DNA of 64,000 nt, from NCBI RefSeq assembly GCF_027172205.1, contig NC_070614.1, positions 40,306,001 to 40,370,000 of the forward strand, in the 5' to 3' direction. The translations under genes were made by a program, and so were the position numbers. The notes under the pieces are model-generated. The model saw only the letters and a list, made by a program, of their open reading frames with translations, did not search any database and was not told where the DNA came from. The stretch is from Podarcis raffonei (lineage: Eukaryota; Chordata; Lepidosauria; Squamata; Lacertidae). This document shows, in pieces, positions 62,528-64,000 of the stretch (its first letter is position 1; each line of letters begins with the position of its first letter).

Positions 62528-64000
62528 CTGCAGGCAAAAGGAGAAACCAGACCAATTTCTATTAGTGCATCAAGAGTGTTGGAATTCTCCACCAAAAAGC
62601 TTCTCATACTGCTTTTGTAGCCGCGAAAGTGGTGTCATTTGCAATCAATGATGCGCAGGATTGGGCTGGGTTGGTCACACTTTGGTTCGTACGATCAGGA
62701 AAGCGAGATCAGGGTCAACGACAGTTCCCAGGGTTCTTTTGAGAGGAAGGAAAATTTACATGTGCTCTGCATGTGCTTTGAAGGTACAGTGTGCACATAG
62801 CCACAGAAGTGCATTTTTAGGGTGGAGGGGGCCGAGTTTTATCCTGAAAAAGAAACATCAGCGTACATCACACACTGACTGTCCCAAACTAACTGCACCT
62901 CCTCTCAAGTATATCCTATTGATTTTTACAGAGTAAGCAGATTTTGGATTTCAGTTGAACATAATAATGATTTGTGACTTATCTGTGTTGATTTTTGAGG
63001 GTAGTAAGTTTTGCCAGGAAGCCTGACAATGCTTAGGATTGCTGCCTTACTAAATTTTAATTAAATCATCAAACTGGAAATTAAAGTACTGTATGTAAAA
63101 GGTGCCTTCTCTTCAGGTAGCCACAGGGGTTCAGTAATGTGGGGTGCAGTGCTGCGTGTCTAGAAGGAGGCACTTACCCCCCCCTTCTCTTGCACCCTCT
63201 TCCGGCTATTGCCAACCAGGCACCCTCCATATGTTTTTGATCAATTCCTGTGCTAGCAGGGGATGAAGGGACTTGACGTGCAAAATAGCTGGAAGGCAGC
63301 AGGCTGGCGAAGCCTGGATCCTGCCAAAGCACATAGAGCAGGCCAATAACAAAGAACAAAATACAAGGTCCTCGATGGAGCATTTCCCATTGATGACTGG
63401 GCCATTCAAACATCCCCATCAGAGAGATGCAGAACTGCCTGCTCTGCTATGAAACATGTGTGAATCATTGTCAGGGTGGAGGGTGGGATCGTCTCCTTCC
63501 AATCAGAAAGTGACACACACAGAGAACAGGTGGGCTGCCCTGAGGGCAGGTGATTCTGAGTTTGAAAAGTACCGGTCTCTCTAATAGCCAGCTCAGGTGG
63601 TCGGTGCTCGTTGGTTTGGATTAAAATAAAAATAAAAAAGGGTCCACCCACCTGAAAGGGGGCAGAATATCACCAAAAAACAAAAACAAAACAAAAAAAC
63701 TGGAGGGAAGAGGACTGAAGATGCTGTCACGGGGCCCTGGCAGAATGTGGGCAGAATGCAGATGAAATCTCTTATCTCTTGATCTGCCTACAGCCTGTTA
63801 AACTGAAGGGAAATAAATGATGCTCCCCTTCAGAAAAGAACAGGCTGCCTTTCCAAACCTGTCCCACGCTGGGGGGAAAGGTTGGGAGATTCTCCCACAC
63901 TCTTCTGGGCTCCTCCATGCTGCCATCACTGTAAAGTTGGGGAAATCCAGCTTTTTACTAGGAATGGCACAAACAGGAAGGGATGGAGTTTGGCAGCTTC
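62528..64000. other. Intron or upstream sequence of the minus-strand carbonic anhydrase
   Basis: No exon resembling the SPINI-containing exon or the small WCY exon is seen on the minus strand. Content is unique-looking DNA with A-rich runs near 62260 and 63680. I see no clear mobile element. Confidence 0.5.

Noticed and set aside
63174-63419. Minus-strand peptide starting MLHRGPCILFFVIGLLYVLW with a downstream GGTAAGT, as a first exon of the second carbonic anhydrase
   Set aside because: The donor would leave phase 2, whereas the gene group uses phase 1 after its signal exon, and the intervening SPINI exon is not present between it and 62527.

Overview
The window looks like squamate reptile (lizard) nuclear DNA. 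The genes are intron-rich with GT-AG splicing. They sit among tRNA-derived SINEs of the Sauria type, Bov-B LINE 3' ends, L1, CR1 and L2 fragments, hAT and TA-inserting MITEs, and long microsatellites. No bacterial or viral gene organisation is present.

Layout. (1) 1-9980, plus strand: the 3' thirteen coding exons of RUSF1 (C16orf58, root-UVB-sensitive/DUF647 family); the 5' part lies left of the window. (2) 26346-11366, minus strand: a complete SLC5A2 (SGLT2, sodium/glucose cotransporter) in 15 coding exons with 682 codons. RUSF1 and SLC5A2 are convergent, as they are in the human 16p11.2 block. (3) 26347-44280: about 18 kb with no recognisable gene, filled with L1, Bov-B, SINE, CR1, L2, hAT and unclassified repeats. 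(4) 44281/46206-57003, plus strand: an extracellular carbonic anhydrase of the CA4/CA15 type, complete, without a GPI-anchor tail. (5) 62527-59712, minus strand: the 3' five coding exons of a second CA4/CA15-type carbonic anhydrase that does have a hydrophobic GPI-signal tail; its 5' exons are not seen here and probably lie right of the window. The two carbonic anhydrases are tail to tail and share every intron phase that can be compared.

How the genes relate. SGLT2 and membrane CA4 are both known apical proteins of the mammalian kidney proximal tubule, so a shared epithelial setting is possible, but that is inference. An HNF1-like site lies about 80 bp upstream of the SLC5A2 start codon, in line with the known HNF1A dependence of that gene.

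The points most worth a second look are in the first carbonic anhydrase. It has an intact zinc site but Asp where the proton-shuttle His64 is expected and Phe in place of Trp97. Its tail is Cys-rich with no anchor, and it has two in-frame alternative signal-peptide starts. The repeats also give clean insertion records: exact target-site duplications for two L1s, three SINEs and three hAT elements.
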